Part shown: piece after piece, positions 34,627 to 43,387 of the stretch
How positions within the stretch are numbered: position 1 is the stretch's first letter
How the letters are laid out: each line of letters starts with the position of its first letter
Assembly (NCBI RefSeq): GCF_000711715.1
Contig: NZ_JONN01000002.1
Span: 248,001 to 312,000 of the forward strand
From: Sphingomonas astaxanthinifaciens DSM 22298
GTDB taxonomy: Bacteria > Pseudomonadota > Alphaproteobacteria > Sphingomonadales > Sphingomonadaceae
DNA: 64,000 nt
Reading direction: 5' to 3'
Translations under genes and position numbers: made by a program
The notes under the pieces: model-generated
What the model was told of the DNA's origin: nothing
What the model saw: only the letters and a program-made list of their open reading frames with translations
The model's database searches: none

Positions 34627-37600
34627 ATGAACGAAAACGACCAGAACATTAGCGCGACCCGCTCCAGCCTCGGCACCATCGTGGGCGTGATCGCGGCGCT
34701 GGTCTTCTTCGTCGCGACCGGGGTCATCACCTATCTCAACATCCAGTCGGTGCGGGCGGAGACCGAGCGGGTCGCGGCCACGCATGAGGTGATCACGAGC
34801 CTTGGCGACCTCCTCTCGGCGATGCAGGATGGCGAAACCGGACAGCGCGGCTTCCTTCTCACCGCCAACCCCGCCTATCTCCAGCCCTATCGCGACGCCG
34901 AGGCGCGCAGCCAGGCGAGCCTCCAGACGCTCGACCGGCTGACCCATGACGATCCCGAGCAACGGACGAACCTGGAATCGCTCCGCCCGCTGGTCGCGGC
35001 CAAATTCGAAAGCCTCGCCCAGTCGATCGCGGTTCGCCAGCGCAACGGGATCGAGGCGACGCTCGCCACGATCGATCCCGACCGTGAAAAGGCGCAGATG
35101 GACGCGGTCCGGCTGAAGATCGCGCAGCTTCGCACCAATGAGCGGCAGACCCGCCTTGGCCGGATCGAGGCGCGTGACGCGGCGTTTAGCACCGCCATCC
35201 TCAGTGCCGTCATGGCGGCGCTGCTGGGCATGGCGCTGACGGTCGCCATCGGTTTCCTGGCGCACCGCTCGGCCACCGCCCGGCGGCGGCAGCTGTGGCT
35301 CCAGGCCGGCGAGGTCGGGCTTGCCCAGGCCATGCTCGGCGACAAGGACGTGCCCGGGCTCAGCCAGGACATCGTCGACTTCCTCACCAATTACGTCGGC
35401 GCGCAGGCCAGCGTCCTGTTCAAGGGCGAGCATGGCATCTTCCGCCGTACGGCCATGCTGGGCGTGCCCGCCGAGGCCAAGGTCACCGAGCGCTTCAAGC
35501 TGCGCGAGGGACTGCTCGGGCGCGTCGCCGAGTCGGGCAAGCCGATGATCGTCGACGAGGTGCCCGAAGGCTATCTGACGATCGGCTCCGCGCTCGGCCA
35601 GGACCGCCCGCGGCACCTCGTCATCGCGCCGCTCAACGCCGACGGGCTGGTCAATGCGGTGGTCGAGCTGGGCTTCCTCAAGCCGGTCGACGCGCAGGTG
35701 CTCGAATTGCTCGACCAGGTCGCGGGACCCGCCGGGACCGCGCTGCGGTCGGCCAAATATCGTACCGAGCTCAGGTCCCTTCTCGAGGAAACCCAGCGCC
35801 AGTCGGAGGAGCTGCAGGTCCAGAGCGAGGAGCTCAAGGTCTCCAACGAGGAACTCGAGGAGCAGGGCCGGGCGCTCAAGGAATCGGCGGTGCGGCTCGA
35901 GCAGCAGCAGGTCGAGCTCGAGCAGACCAATTCGCAGCTCGAGGAACAGGCGCGGCTGCTCGAGGTCCAGCGCGACGACCTCGCCAAGTCGAGCGCCGCG
36001 GTCGAGGCCAAGGCCCGCGAGCTTGAGCAGGCGAGCCAGTACAAGTCCGACTTCCTCGCCAACATGAGCCACGAATTGCGCACCCCGCTCAATTCGCTGC
36101 TGATCCTGTCCAAGCTGCTCGGCGACAATCCGACCGGCAACCTGACCGAGGAACAGGCGCAATATGCGCGGACCATCCAGGCCTCGGGGAACGACCTTCT
36201 CAACCTCATCAACGATATTCTCGACCTGTCCAAGATCGAAGCCGGCCACGTCGAGGTCCAGCCCGCGGAAGTCGCGATCGAGCGGCTGACCCGCGACCTC
36301 CGGCGGACCTTCGAGCCCATCGCGGCCGAGCGCGGGGTCGCGTTCGAGATCGCGGTCGAGGCGGGGGCGCCCGACCTCATCGTCTCGGACCGCCAGCGGC
36401 TCGAGCAGATCCTCAAGAACCTCCTTGCCAACGCCTTCAAGTTCACCGCCGAGGGCAAGGTCACGCTCGCCATCGCCCGGGCGGAAGACGACCGCATCGC
36501 CCTCAGCGTCAGCGATACCGGAATCGGGATTGCGCCCGACCAGCAGAAAGCGATTTTCGAGGCCTTCCGCCAGGCCGACGGCTCGATCAACCGCAAATTC
36601 GGCGGGACGGGGCTCGGCCTGTCGATCTCGCGCGAGCTCGCCCGGCTGCTCGGCGGGACCATCGCGCTCGAAAGCGAGCCGGGCGTCGGCAGCCGCTTCA
36701 CCGTCACCGTGCCGGTCGAATATGACCCGGGCCTGGTTTCCGCCCGGCCGCTGCCGGCGCCGGCTGCCGCACCGGTCCCTGCAGCCGCCGCGACCAAGGC
36801 CCCGGCCAAGCCGCGCCGCAAGGTCGCCCGCAGCGCGCCGGTCGACGACGACCGCAACCAGCTCGGCGCCGGACAGCGCGTACTGCTGATCGTCGAGGAC
36901 GATCGCACCTTCGCGAAGATCGTCCGCGACATTGCGCGCGAGGCCTCGTTCCAGACCCTGATTGCGGGCACCGCCGAGGAAGCGCTCGACCTCGCCCGCG
37001 AGCACAAGCCGAGCGGCATCGTCCTCGACCTCGGCCTGCCCGACCAGTCGGGCCTAGCAGTGCTCGACCGGCTGAAGCGCGAGGACGCGACGCGGCACAT
37101 CCCGATCCACGTCATCTCGGCCAGCGACCAGACCCAGACCGCCTTTTCGCTCGGCGCCATGGGCTATCTGGTCAAGCCGGTGAAGAAGGAGGAACTGAGC
37201 CAGGCGCTGTCCGCGCTCGAGGCCCAGCTGACCCGCACCATGCGGCGCGTGCTAATCGTCGAGGACGACCTCGTCCAGCGCGAGGCGGTGAGCAAGCTCC
37301 TCGCCGGGCCCGAGATCGAGACGGTCGCGGTCGGCACCGCCGCCGAATGCCTCGAGCGGCTGCGCGCGGAGACCTTCGATTGCATGGTGCTCGACCTCTC
37401 GCTGCCCGACGCCTCGGGCTATTCGCTGCTCGAAACGCTGAGCGAGGACGACCAACACAGCTTCCCGCCGGTGATCGTCTACACCGGCCACGACCTCAGC
37501 CAGGACGAGGAGCAGCGCCTGCGCCGCTATTCCAGCTCGATCATCATCAAGGGCGCGAAGAGCCCCGAACGGCTGCTCGACGAGGTCACGCTTTTCCTCC

Positions 37601-38058
37601 ACCAGGTCGTGTCCGAGCTCCCGGCCGAGCAGCAGCGGATGATCCGTCAGGCGCGCCACCGCGACGCCGTGCTCGAGGGCCGCAGGATCCTGGTCGTCGA
37701 GGATGACGTCCGGAACATCTATTCGCTGACCAACATCCTCGAGCCGCGCGGGGCCAAGGTGGCGATCGCGCGCAACGGCCAGGAAGCGCTCGACGCGCTG
37801 GCCAAGGCGGGTGCGGGCGGCGACCCGGTCGACCTCGTGCTGATGGACGTGATGATGCCGGTGATGGACGGGCTCGAGGCGACCCGGCGGATCCGCGACG
37901 ACCAGCAATGGGCGCGGCTGCCGATCATCATGCTGACCGCCAAGGCCATGCCCGACGACCAGGCCAAGTGTCTCGCCGCGGGCGCCAGCGACTACATGGC
38001 CAAGCCGCTCGATGTCGACAAACTGCTGTCGCTGGTCCGGGTGTGGATGCCGCGGTGA
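34627..38058 (+). CDS. CHASE3-GAF hybrid histidine kinase with three receiver domains
   Basis: 1143 residues from ATG 34627 (in-frame ATGs at 34528 and 34552 are alternatives). Order: TM1 (about 17-37), CHASE3 sensor ([20 protein letters not shown]), TM2 (about 187-208), GAF (about 225-375), a long Glu/Gln-rich coiled coil (380-470), HisKA with [14 protein letters not shown] (His482), HATPase ([26 protein letters not shown]), then three receivers with phosphoacceptors Asp801, Asp923 and Asp1074. The coiled coil matches those of HAMP/GAF-type multireceiver kinases that signal through CheR/CheB. The stop overlaps the cheR GTG, so the operon is coupled. Likely senses an envelope signal and feeds a multi-branch phosphorelay. 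Confidence 0.93.
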   Translation: MNENDQNISATRSSLGTIVGVIAALVFFVATGVITYLNIQSVRAETERVAATHEVITSLGDLLSAMQDGETGQRGFLLTANPAYLQPYRDAEARSQASLQTLDRLTHDDPEQRTNLESLRPLVAAKFESLAQSIAVRQRNGIEATLATIDPDREKAQMDAVRLKIAQLRTNERQTRLGRIEARDAAFSTAILSAVMAALLGMALTVAIGFLAHRSATARRRQLWLQAGEVGLAQAMLGDKDVPGLSQDIVDFLTNYVGAQASVLFKGEHGIFRRTAMLGVPAEAKVTERFKLREGLLGRVAESGKPMIVDEVPEGYLTIGSALGQDRPRHLVIAPLNADGLVNAVVELGFLKPVDAQVLELLDQVAGPAGTALRSAKYRTELRSLLEETQRQSEELQVQSEELKVSNEELEEQGRALKESAVRLEQQQVELEQTNSQLEEQARLLEVQRDDLAKSSAAVEAKARELEQASQYKSDFLANMSHELRTPLNSLLILSKLLGDNPTGNLTEEQAQYARTIQASGNDLLNLINDILDLSKIEAGHVEVQPAEVAIERLTRDLRRTFEPIAAERGVAFEIAVEAGAPDLIVSDRQRLEQILKNLLANAFKFTAEGKVTLAIARAEDDRIALSVSDTGIGIAPDQQKAIFEAFRQADGSINRKFGGTGLGLSISRELARLLGGTIALESEPGVGSRFTVTVPVEYDPGLVSARPLPAPAAAPVPAAAATKAPAKPRRKVARSAPVDDDRNQLGAGQRVLLIVEDDRTFAKIVRDIAREASFQTLIAGTAEEALDLAREHKPSGIVLDLGLPDQSGLAVLDRLKREDATRHIPIHVISASDQTQTAFSLGAMGYLVKPVKKEELSQALSALEAQLTRTMRRVLIVEDDLVQREAVSKLLAGPEIETVAVGTAAECLERLRAETFDCMVLDLSLPDASGYSLLETLSEDDQHSFPPVIVYTGHDLSQDEEQRLRRYSSSIIIKGAKSPERLLDEVTLFLHQVVSELPAEQQRMIRQARHRDAVLEGRRILVVEDDVRNIYSLTNILEPRGAKVAIARNGQEALDALAKAGAGGDPVDLVLMDVMMPVMDGLEATRRIRDDQQWARLPIIMLTAKAMPDDQAKCLAAGASDYMAKPLDVDKLLSLVRVWMPR

Positions 38059-38891
38059 CCAACCCCCCTGCCGGGAACGTCGAGGACATCGAGATCCAGC
38101 TTCTGCTGGAAGCTTTGTTCCTGCGCTATCATTACGACTTCCGCCACTATGCGCGCACCTCGATCCGGCGGCGGCTGCGCCAGGCCCGCGACCAGCTCGG
38201 CTTCCCCAATTTCTCGGCGATGCAGGAAGAGGTGCTGCACGACGAGGACATGCTCTCGCGGCTGCTCGACTATCTGACCGTGCAGGTCAGCGAGATGTTC
38301 CGCGATCCGAGCTACTTCCTCGCCCTGCGCGAGAAGGTGGTGCCGCACCTGCGCACCTACCCATCGCTCAAGATCTGGATCGCGGGCTGCAGCCATGGCG
38401 AGGAAGTGCACAGCTTCGCCATCCTGCTCCACGAGGAAGGGTTGCTCGACCGGACGATCATCTACGCCAGCGACATCAATCCGGCCGCGCTCGAGATCGC
38501 GCGCAGCGGCATCTACCCGCTCGACCGGATCGCGACCTTCTCGCGCAATCACCAGCTGGCCGGGGGCAAGAGCTCGCTCGCCGACTATTACACCACCGCC
38601 TACGACCGCGCGGTGTTCGACAAGAAGCTGCGCGCGAAGGTGGTCTTCTCCGACCACAGCCTCGTCACCGACGAAGTGTTCACCGAGTGCCAGCTGGTCT
38701 CGTGCCGCAACGTCATGATCTATTTCGACCGGCCGCTGCAGGACCGGGCGGTGGGGCTGTTTCGCGATTCACTCACCCGTCGCGGATTCCTCGGGCTGGG
38801 CTCGAAGGAGACCCTGCGCTTCTCCGAACATGCCGACTCCTTCACCGACTTCGTCCGCGAGGAGAAGATCTACCAGCGGACCGACGCATGA
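38055..38891 (+). CDS. cheR: CheR-type protein-glutamate methyltransferase
   Basis: 278 residues from GTG 38055, overlapping the kinase stop. N-terminal helical domain FRHYARTSIRRRLRQ; SAM-binding domain with WIAGCSHGEEVHSFAILLHE (CheR usually GCSTGEExxS), YASDINPAALEIARSGIYP and the C-terminal LVSCRNVMIYFDRPLQ. Classical CheR methylates chemoreceptor glutamates, but no receptor, CheA or CheW is encoded here. It probably serves the adjacent kinases instead. Coupled to cheB by 4 bp. Confidence 0.92.
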   Translation: MTNPPAGNVEDIEIQLLLEALFLRYHYDFRHYARTSIRRRLRQARDQLGFPNFSAMQEEVLHDEDMLSRLLDYLTVQVSEMFRDPSYFLALREKVVPHLRTYPSLKIWIAGCSHGEEVHSFAILLHEEGLLDRTIIYASDINPAALEIARSGIYPLDRIATFSRNHQLAGGKSSLADYYTTAYDRAVFDKKLRAKVVFSDHSLVTDEVFTECQLVSCRNVMIYFDRPLQDRAVGLFRDSLTRRGFLGLGSKETLRFSEHADSFTDFVREEKIYQRTDA

Positions 38892-39460
38892 CCGGGGCCG
38901 CGCCGCGAGCGATCGTGATCGGCGCCTCGGCGGGCGCGGTGCAGGCGCTCTCCGACATCCTGCCGCGGCTTCCGGCGGACTATCCCGTGCCGATCCTCGT
39001 GGTGGTGCACGTTCCGGCCGCGCCCTCCGGGCTGACCCGGCTGTTCGCGGCCAAATGCGCGGTTGCCGTGGTCGAGCCCGACGACAAGGAAAGGATCGCC
39101 CCCGGCACCGTCTATTTCGCCCCGCCCGCCTATCACCTGATGGTCGAGCGCGAAGGCACCATCGCCCTTTCGACCGACGAGCCCGTGCTCTTCTCGCGGC
39201 CCTCGATCGACGTCCTGTTCGAGAGCGCGGCGGAGAGTTTCGGCCCCGAGCTCCTCGCGGTCGTGCTGACCGGCGCCAACGAGGACGGGGCGCGCGGCGC
39301 GGCGCTGATCGAGCAGGCGGGCGGAAGCGTGCTGGTCGAAGACCCCGCAAGCGCCTATGCCGCCACCATGCCGGCTGCCGCTCTTGCCCGTTGTGCCGAT
39401 GCTCGTGCCCTGTCGCTCGACTCGATCGCCGACCATCTCCTGGGTCTCGGAGCCGCATGA
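38888..39460 (+). CDS. cheB: Stand-alone CheB methylesterase domain
   Basis: 190 residues; only the esterase domain is present, with no N-terminal receiver. Catalytic triad by motif: Ser14 in IVIGASAGAVQAL, His41 in VVVHVPAAPSGL and Asp133 in LTGANEDGARGAALI. Classical CheB demethylates or deamidates receptors and is switched by its receiver; without one, control must come from a partner. It may reverse CheR modification of an adjacent kinase. Overlaps the next gene by 4 bp. Confidence 0.9.
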   Translation: MTGAAPRAIVIGASAGAVQALSDILPRLPADYPVPILVVVHVPAAPSGLTRLFAAKCAVAVVEPDDKERIAPGTVYFAPPAYHLMVEREGTIALSTDEPVLFSRPSIDVLFESAAESFGPELLAVVLTGANEDGARGAALIEQAGGSVLVEDPASAYAATMPAAALARCADARALSLDSIADHLLGLGAA

Positions 39461-41109
39461 CCGACCTTGTTTCGCCCGTTCCGCTGCTGATCGTCGACGA
39501 CCTCGCCGAGAATCTGCTTGCGCTCGAGGCGCTGCTGGCGGCCGACCACATCCAGTTCCTGCGTGCACGCTCGGGCGAGGAGGCGCTCGAGCTCTTGCTC
39601 CAGCACGATGTCGGGCTGGCGCTGCTCGACGTGCAGATGCCGGGAATGGACGGGTTCGAGCTCGCCGAATTCATGCGCGGCAACGAGCGTAGCCGGCGCG
39701 TGCCGATCATCTTCCTCACCGCCGGCAGCAGCGACATTCATCGCCGCTTCCGCGGCTACGAGGCGGGGGCGGTGGATTTCATCCAGAAGCCGATCGAGGC
39801 CGACATCCTGCGCAGCAAGGTCGGCGTGTTCGTCGATCTTTACCAGCAGCGCCAGGCGCTGTCGCGTTCGGCCGACCGGCTCGAGGAGCAGGTGCGCGAG
39901 CGGACCGCCGAGCTCGAGCGGGCGATGGAGCGGCTTCGCGCCGAAGTCGCCGAGCGCGAGCGCGCCGAAGCCTCGCTTCGGCAGAGCCAGAAGATGGAGG
40001 CGGTCGGCCAGCTGACCGGCGGCATCGCGCACGACTTCAACAACATGCTGACGGGCATCATCGGTTCGCTCGACATGATGCGCCGGCGGATGGCGGACAA
40101 TCGCCTCGACGGCTTCGAGCGCTATCTCGACACTGCGCTCAAGTCGGCCGAGCGGGCCGCCGCGCTGACCCACCGCCTGCTCGCCTTCGCCCGGCGCCAG
40201 CCGCTCGATCCCCGGCCGCTCGAGGTGCCGGCGATCCTCCAGGCGGTGGCGCAACTCGTGTCCCACGCGCTGCCCGAGAATATCGCGCTAGGGCTCGAGG
40301 TCGCCGACGGCTTGCCGCTGGCGCTGGCCGACGCCAACCAGCTCGAGAATGCGATCCTCAACCTCGCGATCAACGCCCGCGACGCCATGCCCGACGGCGG
40401 CGAGCTGGTGATCGCCGCGGGACGCGCGGAACCGGGGAAGTGCCCGGCGGCGATGGATCACGAGACGTGCCTGCGCATCTTCGTCCGCGACACCGGCAGC
40501 GGCATGCCGCCCGAGGTTCTCGACAAGGTGTTCGAGCCCTTCTTCACCACCAAGCCGCAGGGGCAGGGGACGGGGCTTGGCCTGTCGATGGTCTATGGCT
40601 TCGCCGAGCAGAGCGGCGGCACCATCCGGATCGACAGCGCGCCGGGCGAGGGGACCACGGTCAGTCTCTATCTCCCCGGCACCTTCGCCGTGCCGCCGGT
40701 CGAGGAAGGCAAGGCGAAGGTCCAGCCGAAGGGCACGGGACAGCGCGTGCTGGTGGTCGAGGACGAGGACGCGGTGCGGATGCTCGTGCGCGAGGTGCTC
40801 GAGGAACTGCACTATGACGCGACCGAGATCGCCGATCCGTCCCAGGCCGTGCCCTATCTGAAGTCGGACGCCGAGATCGACCTCATGATCAGCGACATCG
40901 GCATGCCGGGGCTCAACGGCCGCGAACTCGCCGACGAGGCGCGCCGCCACCGGCCCGGGCTGCCGATCCTGTTCATCACCGGCTATGCCGAACAGGCGAC
41001 CTCGCTGATCGACTTCCTCGATCCCGGCATGATGCTCGTCACCAAACCCTTCACGCTCGAGAAGCTGGCTGAGAGCATCAATCGCCTGCTGCGAGAAGAA
41101 GTGGCGTAA
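39457..41109 (+). CDS. REC-histidine kinase-REC hybrid protein
   Basis: 550 residues with no membrane segment. N-terminal receiver [18 protein letters not shown] (phosphoacceptor Asp58), a coiled coil (about 130-180), HisKA with [14 protein letters not shown] (His192), HATPase ([32 protein letters not shown]), and a C-terminal receiver [19 protein letters not shown] (Asp480). It is last in the operon and can take phosphate from, or give it to, the hybrid kinase. No DNA-binding output is encoded in the operon. Confidence 0.92.
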   Translation: MTDLVSPVPLLIVDDLAENLLALEALLAADHIQFLRARSGEEALELLLQHDVGLALLDVQMPGMDGFELAEFMRGNERSRRVPIIFLTAGSSDIHRRFRGYEAGAVDFIQKPIEADILRSKVGVFVDLYQQRQALSRSADRLEEQVRERTAELERAMERLRAEVAERERAEASLRQSQKMEAVGQLTGGIAHDFNNMLTGIIGSLDMMRRRMADNRLDGFERYLDTALKSAERAAALTHRLLAFARRQPLDPRPLEVPAILQAVAQLVSHALPENIALGLEVADGLPLALADANQLENAILNLAINARDAMPDGGELVIAAGRAEPGKCPAAMDHETCLRIFVRDTGSGMPPEVLDKVFEPFFTTKPQGQGTGLGLSMVYGFAEQSGGTIRIDSAPGEGTTVSLYLPGTFAVPPVEEGKAKVQPKGTGQRVLVVEDEDAVRMLVREVLEELHYDATEIADPSQAVPYLKSDAEIDLMISDIGMPGLNGRELADEARRHRPGLPILFITGYAEQATSLIDFLDPGMMLVTKPFTLEKLAESINRLLREEVA

Positions 41110-41176
41110 GCGCGAGGGCGCTGCGCCCGCCACGCGGACATGCTAGTCTTGCCCGATCGAGGCGAGGGGGCCGCGC

Positions 41177-43045
41177 ATGGCGAAATTGGGCTATTTGTTG
41201 GCGGGGTGCGTGCTGGCGGTCAGTCCGGGGGCCGCGCGGGCGAGCGAGCCGGCACCGCCACCGGCACCGGCGCCGGCACCGGCACTCTCCGCGTCGCGCC
41301 TGGGCGAGGTGCGGGTGCGGATCGATCCCGGGGTCGGCGAGGAGGCGGCGGAGATCCTGAGCCTGCTGGGCAATTTTCCGTTCGTCACCGTCGGCGAGCC
41401 CGCGGACTATCTCGTCACCACCAAGCCCGACTTTCCGCTCGACCTCGAGCTCGTCGACCTGCGCGATCCGCCCGATCGCTGGCGCGATGTCACCAAGACC
41501 TTCGAGCCCGTCGTGCCGCGCCCGCGAACCTGGCCGGTCGGCAACCTGCGCGACGAGGCGACAGTGCCGCGCCTCCAACGCCTGCTGGTCGCGGCGGGAC
41601 GGACCCGGGCGCTGCTCGACCGCAGCTTCGCCGACACCAACGGGGTCGAGATCTGCCTGGTGATCAAGATCTTCGGGACCGACTGCAAGCCGCTCGGGCA
41701 GAAGGGGACCACCGCGTTCGTCCGGTTCGAAGACGATGCCGAGGTACGGGTGACCAACCGCTCGGGCGGCCCGCGCTTCGTCACCGCCATGGCCGCCGAC
41801 GGGACGCTGGGGCTCGACTGGGCAGGGATCGACGCCGAGGCGCCCGTGCGGAGGTTGGCGCCGGGCGAGAGCATCGTCTTTCCGGCCCGGATGGTGATCC
41901 GGTCCGAGGCAGAGGACGATCCGCGTTTCCTCATCCTCACCTCGGCCGCGCCGATCGACGTCGCCGCGATCGACCATCTCGATCCGCTCGGCGACTGGCC
42001 CGACTGCACGGCCGATGGGCAGAAGGAGTGCGTCCGGCCCGAGCCGGGACTGGTGCTCGCCGACGACCTTGCGGTGCGCTCGGTCCAGGTGTTGATCGAT
42101 CCCGAGCCCGTGGTCGCCATGGGCAACGCAATGGACGCCACCGCGATGATGGCGACCTGGGCCGCGCAATTCTATTCGGTGCTGCCCTATACGCCCGCCG
42201 AGATCGCCGCCGACGCCAAGCTGCCCGAGGACCAGAGCCAGTTCCTGAAGCTGAGGAGCTACGAGGAGCGCCAGCATCGCTGCGGGGCGACGCTGATCGC
42301 GCCGATGATCGTGATGACCGCCGCCCATTGCGTTGCCGACGGCCAATATGCCGGCAATGGGCTGGCCAAGGTGCTGGTCCAGCGGCGGGTCCGGATGGGC
42401 TCGCGCAAGCTCGGCAAGGAGGGCACGACCTATGCGATCGCAGGGGTCGCGGTGCACGCGGGCTATGCTCCCGGAGACCCGCGCAACGATGTCGCGCTGC
42501 TGCTGCTCGCGGCCGACCGGGGCTCGGTGGGCAGGATGCCCGCGCCGCTCGCCACCGCGACCCGGCCGCTTGCCGCTGGGGTCAGGGCCAATGCCTTCGG
42601 CTGGGGCCTGACCGGTGCGGTGTCGCCGACCGGGAGCATCATCATGCCCGTGTCCGGCCGCCTCAACCGCAATGCCGAGACGCTGCAATATGGCGAACTC
42701 GCCTCGGTCAGCCTCGACGCCTGCCGCCGAAAGCTCGCCGACAAGGTGACCCCGGGCATGGTCTGCATGTTCCCGCCGACCGCGCTGGCCGGGCGCGCGA
42801 GCGGGGACGGGGTGTTCACCTGCCGGGGCGACAGTGGCGGGCCGCTGGTACGCCGGGTTTCCGGCCGCGACGAACTGGTCGGGGTCGTCAGCTGGTCGAT
42901 GGGCTGCGGCTACAAGGATTATCCCTCGGTATTCGCCGACGTCGGCTATTTCGCGCGCTGGATCGACGCGGCGAAGGTCGCGCTCAAGCCGGGTGCGGCG
43001 ATCCGGGTCGCGGATCCTGCCCGGCCGAACGCGGCCTCCCGATAG
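41177..43045 (+). CDS. Secreted trypsin-like (S1) serine protease with large N-terminal region
   Basis: 622 residues. Signal peptide AKLGYLLAGCVLAVSPGAARA is followed by a Pro/Ala linker. Residues ~40-350 form a beta-rich region with no recognised fold (DYLVTTKPDFPLDLELVDLR). A chymotrypsin-fold domain follows with the triad MTAAHC, NDVALLLLA and CRGDSGGPL, all intact, so probably active. The periplasmic or secreted enzyme may process envelope or foreign proteins. The gene is divergent from none: it follows the kinase operon after 67 bp on the same strand. Confidence 0.9.
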   Translation: MAKLGYLLAGCVLAVSPGAARASEPAPPPAPAPAPALSASRLGEVRVRIDPGVGEEAAEILSLLGNFPFVTVGEPADYLVTTKPDFPLDLELVDLRDPPDRWRDVTKTFEPVVPRPRTWPVGNLRDEATVPRLQRLLVAAGRTRALLDRSFADTNGVEICLVIKIFGTDCKPLGQKGTTAFVRFEDDAEVRVTNRSGGPRFVTAMAADGTLGLDWAGIDAEAPVRRLAPGESIVFPARMVIRSEAEDDPRFLILTSAAPIDVAAIDHLDPLGDWPDCTADGQKECVRPEPGLVLADDLAVRSVQVLIDPEPVVAMGNAMDATAMMATWAAQFYSVLPYTPAEIAADAKLPEDQSQFLKLRSYEERQHRCGATLIAPMIVMTAAHCVADGQYAGNGLAKVLVQRRVRMGSRKLGKEGTTYAIAGVAVHAGYAPGDPRNDVALLLLAADRGSVGRMPAPLATATRPLAAGVRANAFGWGLTGAVSPTGSIIMPVSGRLNRNAETLQYGELASVSLDACRRKLADKVTPGMVCMFPPTALAGRASGDGVFTCRGDSGGPLVRRVSGRDELVGVVSWSMGCGYKDYPSVFADVGYFARWIDAAKVALKPGAAIRVADPARPNAASR

Positions 43046-43057
43046 TCACCCGAATGA

Positions 43058-43345
43058 TCAGTGGTCGGTCGACCCCTGCATGGTCGGCTTGGGACCCTTG
43101 GCAGCGCTGTTGCCCGGCGCGGCCTCGTTGCCCGGGGCCATTTCGTTGCCCGGCGCCATCGCATTGCCCGGCGCCATCTCGTTGCCCATCGGCATGACCG
43201 CGACATTGCCGGCCGCGTCATTGGCGATGGCGGCATTCATCGCCGCGGCCTCGTCGGCATTGACCACGTCCTTGCGGGTCTGTCCGCAGGCGGTGATCGC
43301 CATGGCCGCGACCACGATCGACACTCCAGTCAGAAGCTTGCGCAT
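43058..43345 (-). CDS. Small lipoprotein with tandem APGN repeats
   Basis: 95 residues. Signal and lipobox KLLTGVSIVVAAMAITAC, mature N-terminal Cys, then a helical DVVNADEAAAMNAAIANDA segment and about four imperfect six-residue units (NEMAPG, NAMAPG, NEMAPG, NEAAPG). Length polymorphism by repeat slippage is plausible. Function not recognised. ATG 43345 places the signal peptide at the start; an upstream in-frame start is rejected. Convergent with the protease gene. Confidence 0.75.
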   Translation of the reverse strand: MRKLLTGVSIVVAAMAITACGQTRKDVVNADEAAAMNAAIANDAAGNVAVMPMGNEMAPGNAMAPGNEMAPGNEAAPGNSAAKGPKPTMQGSTDH

Positions 43346-43387
43346 ATGCCCCTCCGTCAGCGAGCCCGTCTCGCTCCAGGACATTGA

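Noticed and set aside
38055-39460. Chemotaxis operon
   Set aside because: CheR and CheB are present, but there is no CheA, CheW or receptor, and CheB lacks its receiver.
41140-43197. Plus-strand frame overlapping the protease gene in another phase
   Set aside because: Arg-rich shadow; the protease triad and signal peptide are in the other frame.
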